Positions 32,098-41,460 of a DNA stretch of 64,000 bases are shown here, piece after piece; within the stretch, counting starts at the first letter, position 1; each line of letters begins with the position of its first letter. The notes beneath the pieces are model-generated. The model ran no database searches, was not told the DNA's origin, and saw only the letters and a program-made list of their open reading frames with translations. This DNA is from Treponema sp. (GTDB lineage Bacteria; Spirochaetota; Spirochaetia; Treponematales; Treponemataceae), in NCBI GenBank assembly GCA_024402665.1, contig JAKSTI010000002.1, positions 124,001 through 188,000 on the forward strand. Reading direction: 5' to 3'. A program made the translations under genes and the position numbers.

Positions 32098-32338
32098 GTC
32101 CAATCCGATTGATTCTATCTGTAAAAACCTAAAAAATGTGATATATTATAAGAGATATATTATTAAGGGCCCTGTTGCGAATGATAACACTATGCGAACC
32201 ATAGCATTGTATATTTCTGGAATTTACACAACAGAGCAAGCTATTGCACAATTGAAGTTTTTTAAGGTAAATGATCAGGTTTCTTTTCATACAGAAAAAG
32301 CCTTAGAAGAATTTCTAAAGCTTTTTCCGGTCAAATGA
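32096..32338 (+). pseudogene. DUF3990 gene, 5'-truncated
   Basis: The remaining ~80 residues (KGPVANDNTMRTIALYISG, then AIAQLKFFKVNDQVSFHTEKAL) match the C-terminal third of DUF3990 proteins, a family thought to have an ADP-ribosyltransferase-like fold. The N-terminal two thirds, including the substrate-binding part, are absent. The frame begins immediately at the end of the duplicated tRNA terminator, so island insertion or a later deletion probably removed the rest. Confidence 0.65.
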
Positions 32339-32340
32339 AA

Positions 32341-32501
32341 ATATCGTTGAAGTTCGCCACATTTCCTCAACCGCCAGACAAGGATTGTCCGACCCCGCAG
32401 CAGGCATCTCTACATTAAACGATATGTCGTTAGAGGGCAGCACTCCTCTGTCGCAGAATCCCGAAGGAAACACCGCAGTGGCTATCTCTGACGTAAACGA
32501 C
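32341..32501. repeat. Two abutting structured repeats upstream of the symporter gene
   Basis: Copy 1 (32341-32425) is closed by ATATCGTT/AACGATAT and copy 2 (32426-32501) by GTCGTT/AACGAC. The copies touch with no gap. Near their 3' ends both contain CCGCAG, then ATCTCT, then TAAACGA. Internally, copy 1 has GACAA/TTGTC and copy 2 has AGAG/CTCT and GGCAG/CTGTC pairings. The segment is richer in G+C than its flanks. Closing stems differ in sequence yet pair, so structure seems to matter. It could be a REP-like dispersed element or a tandem RNA regulator. Confidence 0.6.
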
Positions 32502-32583
32502 TTTCTTATTTTAACATTTTTTTTTCTTTTTGTATTATATCACTAGATTTTTTCAAAAAAATGTCCGATAATTAATTAACTGC

Positions 32584-32627
32584 AACGAGGCAGAATTTGT
32601 TTAATCAAGTTCTGCCTCGTTTTTTTT
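32584..32627 (+). terminator. Strong terminator just upstream of the symporter gene
   Basis: AACGAGGCAGAA (32584-32595) pairs perfectly with TTCTGCCTCGTT (32610-32621), followed by further T residues to 32627. It sits 60 bases before the symporter ATG, so it either ends upstream transcription or acts as an attenuator in the symporter leader. The AT-rich stretch at 32506-32583 could hold a promoter but shows no convincing boxes. Confidence 0.88.
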
Positions 32628-32687
32628 GCCCTGCAGCTTGTGGAACTTTTGGCAGTTATAAACTCTCACTCTATTCAGGAGGCTCTC

Positions 32688-34154
32688 ATGATTGAGACTA
32701 TCACTAATGTCAACAATACTGTGAATGGTATTGTTTGGGGTACATTCGGTATTGCACTGCTGCTTATAGCAGGTATTGTAATGACTATCGTAAACAAAGG
32801 ATTTCAGTTTACACGTATAGGTCATTGGTTCAAACTTACAATTGGTGCTATTTTCAAAGACAAATCTGTAACAGCTCATACAGAAAAAGAGAATAAAGCA
32901 ATTTCTCAGTTCCAGAGTCTTTGTACTGCTTTAGCTGCAACAATTGGAACTGGTAATATCGTAGGTGTTGCAACTGCTATCGTTCTTGGTGGTCCTGGTG
33001 CTATTTTCTGGATGTGGATTATGGCAATCTTTGGAATGATGACAAACTTCTCTGAAAACGTTCTTGGTATTTACTTCCGCCGCAAAGGTGAAAACGGTGA
33101 ATGGCACGGTGGTGCAATGTACTATCTTAAAGATGGTCTTGGCGGCTACAAACACATGAAGAAAGTTGGTATTGTTCTTGCAATCCTTTTCAGCTGTTTC
33201 TGTCTTCTTGCCAGCTTTGGTATTGGTAACATGAGTCAGGTAAACTCAATTGCCGGAAACATGAGCTCAGCTTTCAATATTCCTGCATGGGTTACTGGTA
33301 TTGGTCTTGTAATCCTTTCTTCAATCGTAATTCTTGGTGGTCTCAAAAGAGTTGCTGCCGTTACAGAAAAACTTGTTCCTTTCATGGCAATTCTTTATAT
33401 CGTAGGTGCTTTGATTGTAATCATTACTCACGGAACAGCAATTCCCGCTGCCTTTGTATCAATCTTCAAAGGTGCATTCTCTCTTAAATCTGCTGCCGGC
33501 GGTACTGTTGGTTATGGTTTACAGCTTGCAATCACATGGGGTTTCAAACGCGGTGCTTTCTCAAACGAAGCAGGTCTTGGTTCTTCAGTAATGGTTCACT
33601 CATCATCAAACGTAAAAGAACCTGTTCGTCAGGGTATGTGGGGTATTTTCGAAGTTTTTGCTGATACAATCGTTGTTTGTACACTTACAGCTCTTGTAGT
33701 TCTTACAAGTGGTCTTGTTGATTTGGAAACAGGAACAATGATTTCTGAAAATGTAAAATCAGCTTTGGTTGGTGAAGCATTTGCAACAGTATTCGGTAAA
33801 GTTGGACCAATGTTCATCGCAATTGCAATCCTTCTTTTTGCTTATTCAACTGTTCTTGGTTGGAGCCACTATGGTTCTACAGCCTGGGGTTACCTCTTTG
33901 GAGATAAATCTTCTGTAATTTACAAAGTAATTTTTGTAATTATGGTTTACTTTGGATGTACAATGAGCCTTGATTTGGCATGGGATCTTTCAGACACATT
34001 CAACGGTCTTATGATGATTCCTAACTTGATTGGTGTTCTTGCCCTTAGTCCTCTGGTTGCAAAAATCACAAAGAACTACATTGACCGTAAAATCCACAAA
34101 AAGGATGTTGAGCCAATGATTTCAGTTTTCCCAGAAGACAACAAAGAAGATTAA
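32688..34154 (+). CDS. Sodium:alanine/glycine symporter (AGCS family)
   Basis: This 488-residue inner-membrane transporter of the AGCS family imports alanine or glycine with Na+. The signature ALAATIGTGNIVGVATAIVL is present, followed by GPGAIFWMWIMAIFGM, GGAMYYL and WGFKRGAFSNEAGLGS, with about ten to eleven hydrophobic segments. I chose the ATG at 32688 because AGGAGG ends five bases before it; an upstream ATG at 32640 lies against the terminator and would add a non-conserved extension. The tandem structured repeats and terminator upstream make regulation by the leader possible. Confidence 0.92.
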   Translation: MIETITNVNNTVNGIVWGTFGIALLLIAGIVMTIVNKGFQFTRIGHWFKLTIGAIFKDKSVTAHTEKENKAISQFQSLCTALAATIGTGNIVGVATAIVLGGPGAIFWMWIMAIFGMMTNFSENVLGIYFRRKGENGEWHGGAMYYLKDGLGGYKHMKKVGIVLAILFSCFCLLASFGIGNMSQVNSIAGNMSSAFNIPAWVTGIGLVILSSIVILGGLKRVAAVTEKLVPFMAILYIVGALIVIITHGTAIPAAFVSIFKGAFSLKSAAGGTVGYGLQLAITWGFKRGAFSNEAGLGSSVMVHSSSNVKEPVRQGMWGIFEVFADTIVVCTLTALVVLTSGLVDLETGTMISENVKSALVGEAFATVFGKVGPMFIAIAILLFAYSTVLGWSHYGSTAWGYLFGDKSSVIYKVIFVIMVYFGCTMSLDLAWDLSDTFNGLMMIPNLIGVLALSPLVAKITKNYIDRKIHKKDVEPMISVFPEDNKED

Positions 34155-34183
34155 TCTTTCAAAGCTGAAAAATAGATAAAAAA

Positions 34184-34203
34184 ACCACCCGACACCGGGT
34201 GGT
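34184..34203. terminator. Bidirectional terminator between convergent genes
   Basis: ACCACCCG (34184-34191) pairs with CGGGTGGT (34196-34203) around ACAC, flanked by an A-run on the left and a T-run on the right. It serves the symporter gene on the plus strand and the acyl-CoA synthetase gene on the minus strand. Confidence 0.9.
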
Positions 34204-34226
34204 TTTTCTTTTTACGCTATTTTTTC

Positions 34227-36188
34227 CTATCCTTCCACAAACAGGCTTGCAATCAAATCTGCGTATTCTTCGGAGATTTTGTAGCGCATCATTTCTTGTT
34301 TGGCAGAGAGTTCTACACCAATTTTGAAGCTTTCTGAAATCAGGCCGATTTTACCGATTCGTTCACACGAGCGGAAACCGTTTGCAGGATTAATAATGGA
34401 ACTTACTTTGTCGTAAATGTAAGTGTGAACTTTTTCATTTTTCAACAAAGCTGGATAATCTGAAACATCAAGTCCTTCTGCTTTTGCATATTCTTCCACA
34501 ACTTCTTTTGAAGGAACAATAAGAGCACCTAATGCACGTTTATCCTGTCCAACAATCATTGCACTTTCAATTAATGGGTCGCCGCAAAGAGCACTTTCAA
34601 GAACTGCTGGTTCAACATTTTCACCGCCCAAGAGTACGATTGTGTCTTTTGCACGTCCTGTAATCTTAATTTCGTTATCAAGGGTCATAATACCAATGTC
34701 CCCTGTGTTGAAGTAGCCTTCTGAATCTAATGCTTTTTCTGTTAAATCTGGGCGTTTGTAATAACCTTTCATTAACTGTGGTCCGCGAACATAAATCATA
34801 CCCTGTTTTCCTGGTGGTAATGGTTTGTCGCTTGTTACTACGCCGTTCTTTTCTTCCATAATCTTGATTTCCCATCCTGGGAAGATGAGTCCTACACAAC
34901 CTGGACGTGGATGTCTGTAATCACGGAAAGAAATTACTGGTGATGTTTCTGTTAAACCGTATCCTTCAAGAAGATTCAATCCTAATGCTCTGTACCAGTC
35001 ATCTGTGTCTTTCTGTAAAGCACCGCCACCTGAAATTGCAATGTTGAGTCTGCCACCGAACTTTGCACGGATTTTCTTGAATACAAGAATGTCTCCAAGT
35101 TTGTGGAATGGCCAGAGTAAAATCATTGGGATAAAGCCTGTTACTGCATCCAGAACGCGGCTTCTTCTCTTGAACTGGCAGATGTTTCCAAATGTTCTTA
35201 CTTTGAAGTAAGCATATTTTTTCCCAACAGCAACAAAGAATTTATAGAGTTTTAATACAACTCCACCTGTTTTGTTCATTGCTTTGTTTACACCAGTTGC
35301 AAGTGCCTGCCATAATCGTGGAACACCGCACATCCAGTGAGGTTTAATAACTGCCATGTCTTTTAACAGCAAAGAACCAATTGGTTTTGAATATGCAAGA
35401 CTTGCGCTGAAGTAAATTGAAACGTACTGAATGAGTCGTTCAAAGATATGCCATACTGGAAGAACAGACATCCAGTATTCACCTGGTTTACATGGAAGAT
35501 AGTAGCTGATTACTGCCAGTTCTGAAATAAAGTTGCTGTGAGTAATCATTGCTCCTTTTGGAGTTCCAGTTGTACCTGAAGTAAAGATGAGTGTTGCAAC
35601 ATCATCTCCGCTGATTTCTTTCATGCCGTCTTCAAGTTCTTTTTTTGTAGTGTCGTTGTAAAGCTGAGCACCCTGTTCAAGAAGATCATCAAAAAGAAGT
35701 GCTTTGATTGGGCCTTTTTTGATTTCTTCTGATTCTTTTTCTGTTGGTTTATCAAAAAGAATTGCTGTTTTTAATAAAGGAGTTTCGTCTGCTTTATCTA
35801 AAACTTTCTGAAGCTGGCGCGCATTTTCAAAGAATCCAACTTCACAGTCTGCAAATGAAATAATAAATCTGATTTCATTTCCCATTGAGTCACAACCACG
35901 TGGAACGTCTGCCGCTCCAAGACTCTGTAATGCAAGGTCAGAAACAAGCCATTCTTTTCTGTTATCAGAAATCAATGCTACATTCGAACCTCTGTGTACG
36001 CCAAGCTGTTTTAATGCTAAGGCCATAGATAAAACTTTTTTATATACTTGTGAGTAGGTAAAATACTGATACTCTCCCTTTTCATCCTTATCTGCGTGAC
36101 AAATAATATCTGGATATTTTTCTACGCGATCTTTAAATAATAATGCCAGATTTGGTGGGATTGTGGTATCATAGCCCTGTTTTGCCAT
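34227..36188 (-). CDS. Long-chain acyl-CoA synthetase (AMP-forming)
   Basis: This 653-residue ANL-family enzyme activates fatty acids to acyl-AMP and then acyl-CoA. Motifs are intact: TLIFTSGTTGTPKGAMITH (ATP loop), EGYGLTETSPV, YFNTGDIG and ITGRAKDTIVLLGGENVEP. A basic, hydrophobic insertion (about 300-365) resembles the membrane-associated linker of bacterial long-chain synthetases. The start follows a clear AAGGAG ribosome site. It is not closely coupled to other genes, though the thioesterase at 2.4 kb could supply free fatty acids. Confidence 0.92.
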   Translation of the reverse strand: MAKQGYDTTIPPNLALLFKDRVEKYPDIICHADKDEKGEYQYFTYSQVYKKVLSMALALKQLGVHRGSNVALISDNRKEWLVSDLALQSLGAADVPRGCDSMGNEIRFIISFADCEVGFFENARQLQKVLDKADETPLLKTAILFDKPTEKESEEIKKGPIKALLFDDLLEQGAQLYNDTTKKELEDGMKEISGDDVATLIFTSGTTGTPKGAMITHSNFISELAVISYYLPCKPGEYWMSVLPVWHIFERLIQYVSIYFSASLAYSKPIGSLLLKDMAVIKPHWMCGVPRLWQALATGVNKAMNKTGGVVLKLYKFFVAVGKKYAYFKVRTFGNICQFKRRSRVLDAVTGFIPMILLWPFHKLGDILVFKKIRAKFGGRLNIAISGGGALQKDTDDWYRALGLNLLEGYGLTETSPVISFRDYRHPRPGCVGLIFPGWEIKIMEEKNGVVTSDKPLPPGKQGMIYVRGPQLMKGYYKRPDLTEKALDSEGYFNTGDIGIMTLDNEIKITGRAKDTIVLLGGENVEPAVLESALCGDPLIESAMIVGQDKRALGALIVPSKEVVEEYAKAEGLDVSDYPALLKNEKVHTYIYDKVSSIINPANGFRSCERIGKIGLISESFKIGVELSAKQEMMRYKISEEYADLIASLFVEG

Positions 36189-36282
36189 TTAATACTCCTT
36201 GTAAAGTTTTTGCTGTCCCAATTTTTAGTAAATCATTTTTAAAGTGTAATCCCAAAAACGGTTAAAAACAAGAAAAAAGAGT

Positions 36283-38547
36283 TTATATCAGGCTGCAGAG
36301 GCCTTTTCCCCGTAACTGGAAGAAAAGATTTTTACCAAGAGTTTCAATTATTTTTTGAACAGTAAAATCATCATTTTTTGAATCAAAATTCTGTGCGTTT
36401 ATTGAATTGATGAAGTCTGCCATCTGTTTTGCCTGTGATTTTTGAACGTCTGCATAAAGGAGTTCGCCCATATAAGACCAGCACAACTGACTTCCGCTTC
36501 CTGATTTTAAAACGATTACATTTCCCCCAAGCCAGACGCATTTATTTTTACCGTTTGTATTTTTAAATGCAGCGTCTCTTTTTGCTTCATAAGCGGCAAT
36601 GAGTTTTTCTATATAATCCGGCTTGATTTCTGGTCGTGGCATTTTAAACTGGAAGTAGCTTTCTACATTCTTTTTAAGTTTTGTGCCATTCATCCAGTTA
36701 TCTACTGCTGTCATTAATCCGGCTGTGTATTTTTCGCTTTTTTCTTCGCCTTCAAACCGAATGTCATTTTCTGCAAACTGGCCTTTTGGATTTTCAATTG
36801 GTTTTAAATCCGGATGTTTGCCTTCTTTCCATTCTCTGTAAACTGTTGAATGAAGGGTGAGTGTAAATTTATGAAAGAACGCCGAATCAAGTAATCCTGC
36901 TTCAAACAACTGGCGCAATGTTTCCATAGAGTTGATTAAATCCTGTTCGCTCTGATTCCAGAATCCGTAAATCATATAGGAATGAACAAGAATTCCTGCT
37001 TCTTTGAATGCACAACAGGCTGCCACAATATTTTCCATGTCTGTTCCTTTATTTACAAGGCTCAGACCTTTTCCTGTGGCAATTTCTATTCCTGCAGAAA
37101 CTGCTGTAAGTCCGCCATAAGAAAGTAAATCTGCCAGATCTCTGGTAAAAGTTTTTTCAAAGCGGATATTTCCCCAGTATGTAAGGCTTGTGTCTGTTTT
37201 TGCTTTATTTATATTTTTAAGGGCAAATTCCTGCATTGCAACTGGCGGGCAGGCTTCATCTACAAAGTGCAGTCCGTATACGCCTGTTTTTTTTGCCTGT
37301 TCATAAATTCCATCATAAAGGTGGCGGATATCTGTATTGCAGAAATTTTTTACGTAATCTAAAGAAGTGTCGCAGAATGCACATCGGTGCCAGTAACAGC
37401 CGTATGCCATGTAAACTTTAAGCCAGGAGCCGTCATTCCAGATTCTGTGCATTGGATTGTCGCTGTCTGCAAGTCTTGGGCATCTTGTATAATCAATTGA
37501 ACTGAAATCAGGAATCAGATGATGAACTATTTCCCGTTCCTGTTTTTCAAACTGACTGGAATTTTCTAAAGGTTCAATTATTTTATCTTTGTGTAAATAT
37601 TTGATTTTATAAAACTGATTTCCATCAAGCGCGTTTTTTAACCCTTTTTCTTTTATCTGCTGAAAGAAGTTTATATAACTGCCGTAGCCTTTATCATAGC
37701 TGAGAAAATCGCAGTAATTAAAAAGCCGTTTTTCACTAACAGTTCTAAGCTCTGTATTTACATAACCGCCGCCCATTGCAATCACAACTTTTTCGGCAAA
37801 TTTCTGCTTAAGATATTTTGCGGCAAAAAGTCCTGCGGCAAATGTTCCAGGAAACGGTATTGAAATACAAACAAGTGTTTCTTCCTTTATCTCCCCAATT
37901 TTTTCATCAAGCAGCGGTTTTAAAAAATTGTTCAGCACAGGAGAATTTAGATTCTGTTCAACGTTGTCAAAATCTGAAGTGCTTGTGGCTACAGATTCTG
38001 CATAGCGGATTAATCCAAAATTACTGTCATAGGCAATTGTTATGTAATCTGCTAAATCTGCCAGTGCCAGACTTGCAAGAATACGCGAATCATCAACACC
38101 AACATCCCGTTCTAATTTTGAAAGATACTGTTCCATTCTGTTGCCTCTTGGTGCATGGGCAGAACGAACAAATTCGTGGGTAAATTCACGGCCAGAAATT
38201 TTTCCACTTTCGCAAAGTACAGATACAATTTTATCTATCCACTGGCACCATAAATCTGCTTGAGAAACAAAACGTCTTAACTGGAAGGCAGAATTGTCAT
38301 CGCCCTGATTTTCAAAATTATCTGCTGTTTTTAATGCGTTTGAGTGGCTCTGCTGAAAAACAGTTTTTAATCCATCCCTGCAAAAGACTTTATGAAAAAG
38401 TTCAGTGCTTAAATCATACCAGACAGCGGAACCTTGAAGTTCATTTTTTGTATAAAGTTCCTGAAAAAAAGCTTTTAGATATGCCCCGGAAGGATATGGA
38501 GTATTTAACTGTACAAGTGGCGGTTGAATTATAATTGTATTTAACAC
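36283..38547 (-). CDS. B12-binding-type radical SAM protein
   Basis: This is a 754-residue protein. Residues ~220-330 look like a cobalamin-binding Rossmann domain (VCISIPFPGTFAAGLFAAKY, then VVIAMGGGYVN). The radical SAM domain follows with YGCYWHRCAFCD, in which the three cluster Cys are spaced C-x4-C-x2-C rather than the classical C-x3-C-x2-C. Later segments (GLTAVSAGIEIATGKGL, MIYGFWNQSEQDLI) fit the TIM barrel of this class. The substrate is unknown. The start codon lies inside the end of the WYL regulator gene (7-bp overlap), so the pair is translated from one message. Confidence 0.8.
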   Translation of the reverse strand: MLNTIIIQPPLVQLNTPYPSGAYLKAFFQELYTKNELQGSAVWYDLSTELFHKVFCRDGLKTVFQQSHSNALKTADNFENQGDDNSAFQLRRFVSQADLWCQWIDKIVSVLCESGKISGREFTHEFVRSAHAPRGNRMEQYLSKLERDVGVDDSRILASLALADLADYITIAYDSNFGLIRYAESVATSTSDFDNVEQNLNSPVLNNFLKPLLDEKIGEIKEETLVCISIPFPGTFAAGLFAAKYLKQKFAEKVVIAMGGGYVNTELRTVSEKRLFNYCDFLSYDKGYGSYINFFQQIKEKGLKNALDGNQFYKIKYLHKDKIIEPLENSSQFEKQEREIVHHLIPDFSSIDYTRCPRLADSDNPMHRIWNDGSWLKVYMAYGCYWHRCAFCDTSLDYVKNFCNTDIRHLYDGIYEQAKKTGVYGLHFVDEACPPVAMQEFALKNINKAKTDTSLTYWGNIRFEKTFTRDLADLLSYGGLTAVSAGIEIATGKGLSLVNKGTDMENIVAACCAFKEAGILVHSYMIYGFWNQSEQDLINSMETLRQLFEAGLLDSAFFHKFTLTLHSTVYREWKEGKHPDLKPIENPKGQFAENDIRFEGEEKSEKYTAGLMTAVDNWMNGTKLKKNVESYFQFKMPRPEIKPDYIEKLIAAYEAKRDAAFKNTNGKNKCVWLGGNVIVLKSGSGSQLCWSYMGELLYADVQKSQAKQMADFINSINAQNFDSKNDDFTVQKIIETLGKNLFFQLRGKGLCSLI

Positions 38548-39599
38548 GATAGATATTTTCCCATTTGTTCAACTTTGATTTTCCATGCTTCTACAAAAGA
38601 AGGCGGTGCAAGTGGAATTATGTCTGGCCCAAAACTTAAAAATTCCTTTAATACTGCCGGCTGCTGGTTGCTTGTGAATGTTACTTTTACTGCATCCTGT
38701 GAGTGTGGCAGCGGACCGTTATATGGTTCAATTGATTTATCTTCTGAAAAATTAGCCTGAGCATAATAAAGGGCAGACCCCTGCATAAGGCATTCTATTT
38801 TTTCTGCATGATCTGTTGTTGTTACTCCAAATGAACTGATTGCATATTCGTTGAGTTTCCATGTTTTTTCATCTGGAAGCTGGAACTGCTCTGCCATAAC
38901 TTCAACATTCTGCATTCTTGGAACAACAAATGTGTTTACAACTTCCTGACCATTGCTTCTTTTTGTTCTGGCTCTTATATACCACTGTTCATGATCGTAA
39001 ATAAGCTGCCATGGTTCTATTTCTTTTCCGTAAGATATGCGGTTTTCTCCTACAGAAGTGTAATCGAATTTAAGTTTAAAATTATTTTTAAGTGCTTTTA
39101 GTATTTTATTCCAGATTTCTTCATCAACTGAATCTACGGCGTGTTTTGCCATAACGATTCTTGTTTCAAACCATTCTTTTTCTGGCAGGGAAGAGTTTTT
39201 GAATTCAATCTGATTTAAGTCTGTATCTGTTTTGATTGGACTTTCAAATGTTTCTACCAGATTAATAAGCGGCTGGTAAAGGGGAGTTTCGTGGAACATT
39301 TCAAAAAGATTCAGCACCATGGAGTAGGCGGGCATTTCATCTTCGTTTACAAAAACAGCAGGCAATTTGAACAATGGTTTTGTGTAGTAATAGTCTTCTG
39401 TTTTTTTATCGTAATAAAGTGGAGCTCCGTAATCATTTCTAAGTTTGCTGATGTCTCTGCTTAGTGTTGCAATAGAAATTTCCAGTCGGCTCATTAACTG
39501 GGCAGCGGTATAGTGCTTCCCATCCTGAAATAGAGCATCTAACTGGAAAAGTCTTAATGTATCTTTTACAGACTGGCGTGAATCCTTTGTTTTTCCCAT
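38541..39599 (-). CDS. WYL-domain transcriptional regulator
   Basis: This 352-residue regulator has an N-terminal winged helix (YTAAQLMSRLEISIATLSRD, then ISKLRNDYGAPLYYD) and a C-terminal WYL domain (KEIEPWQLIYDHEQWYIRA), with a C-terminal extension. WYL proteins sense ligands such as nucleotides or oligonucleotides and control transcription, commonly of defence or stress genes. Its stop overlaps the start of the radical SAM gene, and it probably regulates this operon. Its target is inferred only from proximity. Confidence 0.88.
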   Translation of the reverse strand: MGKTKDSRQSVKDTLRLFQLDALFQDGKHYTAAQLMSRLEISIATLSRDISKLRNDYGAPLYYDKKTEDYYYTKPLFKLPAVFVNEDEMPAYSMVLNLFEMFHETPLYQPLINLVETFESPIKTDTDLNQIEFKNSSLPEKEWFETRIVMAKHAVDSVDEEIWNKILKALKNNFKLKFDYTSVGENRISYGKEIEPWQLIYDHEQWYIRARTKRSNGQEVVNTFVVPRMQNVEVMAEQFQLPDEKTWKLNEYAISSFGVTTTDHAEKIECLMQGSALYYAQANFSEDKSIEPYNGPLPHSQDAVKVTFTSNQQPAVLKEFLSFGPDIIPLAPPSFVEAWKIKVEQMGKYLSC

Positions 39600-39620
39600 A
39601 GGTTTTTATTATACCACGGA

Positions 39621-40241
39621 TTACAGCTTTGTATAATCTATATACTCGTAGCTTCTGCAATGATAATAGGTTATACGGACCCATTTAAGTACACAGCTCT
39701 TTTTCCCTACAGGGATTTTATTTAATGGAAGATAGAATGGAGGAACTTTTGGTACTACATCATTGTTATTGGCATATTGAACAATTGATTCGTAGCAGCC
39801 TCTAAGATAATCCATGTCAGTTTTTTTGCTCCACACATTAGGTGAACCAAAAGTGATTACAACTGGTTTTCTTGATGTTCTGAAACAAAAATCTTCCATT
39901 GCTAACTGAGAAAGTGCTCCTCCCAGGCTGTGACCGCAGATTATTGGTGTATAGTCAGGATTTTCATTACAGGCGTTTATATATTCTTCCATGATTGTAT
40001 CATTGGCGCTTTTCCATGCTTTTATAAAACCTTTGTGTGCGTATAATTGATTTTTCTGATTGTCATAAACTGTCTGGCCAAAGGAAAAATTTAATTTCCA
40101 GTCTATACCGCTGTTGCTGCCTTTGAACATAAGATAAACGGCTTTTTCTTCGTGAATAGTTTCTACTTTGTAATCTACGTCTTCGCCAATCTTTTTGTAT
40201 TCGTCTGTTCTGATTTTTGTAAATAACTGATTAGGTGTCAT
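39621..40241 (-). CDS. Class 3 lipase-like alpha/beta hydrolase
   Basis: This 206-residue protein has the nucleophile elbow ICGHSLGGALSQLA (G-x-S-x-G), FGSPNVW, and a DVVPKVPP segment holding the probable catalytic Asp. The His is probably in the YYHCRSYEY segment. There is no signal peptide. I chose the ATG at 40241, preceded by AGGAAG. An ATG eleven codons upstream lies inside the GH43 terminator hairpin and is unlikely. Substrate is unknown. Confidence 0.8.
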   Translation of the reverse strand: MTPNQLFTKIRTDEYKKIGEDVDYKVETIHEEKAVYLMFKGSNSGIDWKLNFSFGQTVYDNQKNQLYAHKGFIKAWKSANDTIMEEYINACNENPDYTPIICGHSLGGALSQLAMEDFCFRTSRKPVVITFGSPNVWSKKTDMDYLRGCYESIVQYANNNDVVPKVPPFYLPLNKIPVGKKSCVLKWVRITYYHCRSYEYIDYTKL

Positions 40242-40257
40242 ACTTTCTTCCTTTTTG

Positions 40258-40288
40258 AAAAAAAAAGCGGGCAACGAAAATTGCCCGC
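40258..40288 (-). terminator. Terminator of the GH43 gene
   Basis: On the minus strand GCGGGCAA (40288-40281) pairs with TTGCCCGC (40274-40267) around a six-base loop, followed by nine U residues (A-run at 40258-40266). It lies between the GH43 stop and the lipase start. Confidence 0.9.
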
Positions 40289-40311
40289 CCTTGCGTTAAA
40301 TTTTTAACGTG

Positions 40312-41286
40312 CTATCTGTCGGAACCATCCATAGTAATGATGCCGCCTTTATCGTCGAACTTCAATTCGCGGAATTTTACGTTGCGTTTCTGGTTTACAC
40401 CGTTTGAGCGTTCACAGTCGTGGTAGAACAAGTACCATTTTCCATGATATTCAAGAATTGAGTGGTGTGTTGTCCATCCCAAAACTGGTGTTAAGATTGT
40501 TCCGCCATATGTGTATGGTCCGTAAACATTCTTTGATGTAGCATATGCCAACAAGTGAGTTGTACCTGTTGAATATGTGAAGTAATATGTGTCGCCTTTC
40601 TTGAACAACCATGGGTCTTCAAAGTAGCGGCGTTCTTCATCTCCACCTGTAAGTGGTTTTCCTTTTTCGTCAACAATAACTAAATCGCGTACTTCTTCTG
40701 CCAATTCTGTCATGTTGTCTTTCATCAAAGCAATTTTTGGTGTACAAGCTGGTTCATCACCTTTTGGTTCTTTGTTGTCTGCTGACCATTTGTTGTTGCG
40801 GTACTGATCAAGCTGACCACCCCAGATTCCACCGAATGTAAGGTAATATTTTTTGTCTGTATCTTTGAACAAACATGGGTCAATTGAGTATGTACCCTGA
40901 ATATAGTTTGGTTCTGCTTTGAAAGGACCAGCAGGATTGTCACCAATAGCAACACCTACACGGAACATGCCCTGTTTATCACGAGCTGGGAATACAAAGT
41001 AATATTTTCCATCTTTTTCTTCGCAGTCTGGAGCCCAAACCTGTTTAGATGCCCATGGAATATCTTTAAGTGTAAGAACACATCCACAGTCTTTTGGCAT
41101 TGTGTTTTCATCAGCCATTTCATAAACATGGTAGTCAATCATATCATACTGATCACCATTGTCATTGTTTTCTACATCTTTATCTTCATCGTGTGATGGA
41201 TAAATGTAAATCTTGTCATTAAAAACGTGAGCAGAAGGGTCTGCTGTGTAAAGATCATTTACAAGAGGTTTTTTCTGAATACTCAT
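40312..41286 (-). CDS. GH43 family glycoside hydrolase (arabinofuranosidase/xylosidase-like)
   Basis: This 324-residue five-bladed propeller has the three GH43 catalytic acids in context: ADPSAHVF (Asp base, about residue 16), SIDPCLF (pKa-tuning Asp) and RRYFEDPW (Glu acid). WAPDCEEKDGKYYFVFP and HHSILEYHGKWYLFYHD are typical blades. No signal peptide is present, so it probably trims imported arabino- or xylo-oligosaccharides in the cytosol. The gene stands alone and shares a divergent promoter region with the acyltransferase fusion gene. Confidence 0.93.
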   Translation of the reverse strand: MSIQKKPLVNDLYTADPSAHVFNDKIYIYPSHDEDKDVENNDNGDQYDMIDYHVYEMADENTMPKDCGCVLTLKDIPWASKQVWAPDCEEKDGKYYFVFPARDKQGMFRVGVAIGDNPAGPFKAEPNYIQGTYSIDPCLFKDTDKKYYLTFGGIWGGQLDQYRNNKWSADNKEPKGDEPACTPKIALMKDNMTELAEEVRDLVIVDEKGKPLTGGDEERRYFEDPWLFKKGDTYYFTYSTGTTHLLAYATSKNVYGPYTYGGTILTPVLGWTTHHSILEYHGKWYLFYHDCERSNGVNQKRNVKFRELKFDDKGGIITMDGSDR

Positions 41287-41460
41287 TCTAGTTTTACTCC
41301 ATTTTTCTGGCTAGAGCCATGATTATTTATTCTATACTATATAGCAGCATAAAGGTATAAGATATTTCACCTAATTGAAACTATACTATGGAAAATCATA
41401 TGCAAAATAGAAAAAATACTTTATAATCGTAAATAACAAATTTTTATTTTTGGAGCAAAT

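Noticed and set aside
32338..32520. Protein-coding remnant between the DUF3990 fragment and the symporter
   Set aside because: One frame reads plausibly for ~50 codons, but the stretch is better explained by two abutting hairpin-closed repeats.
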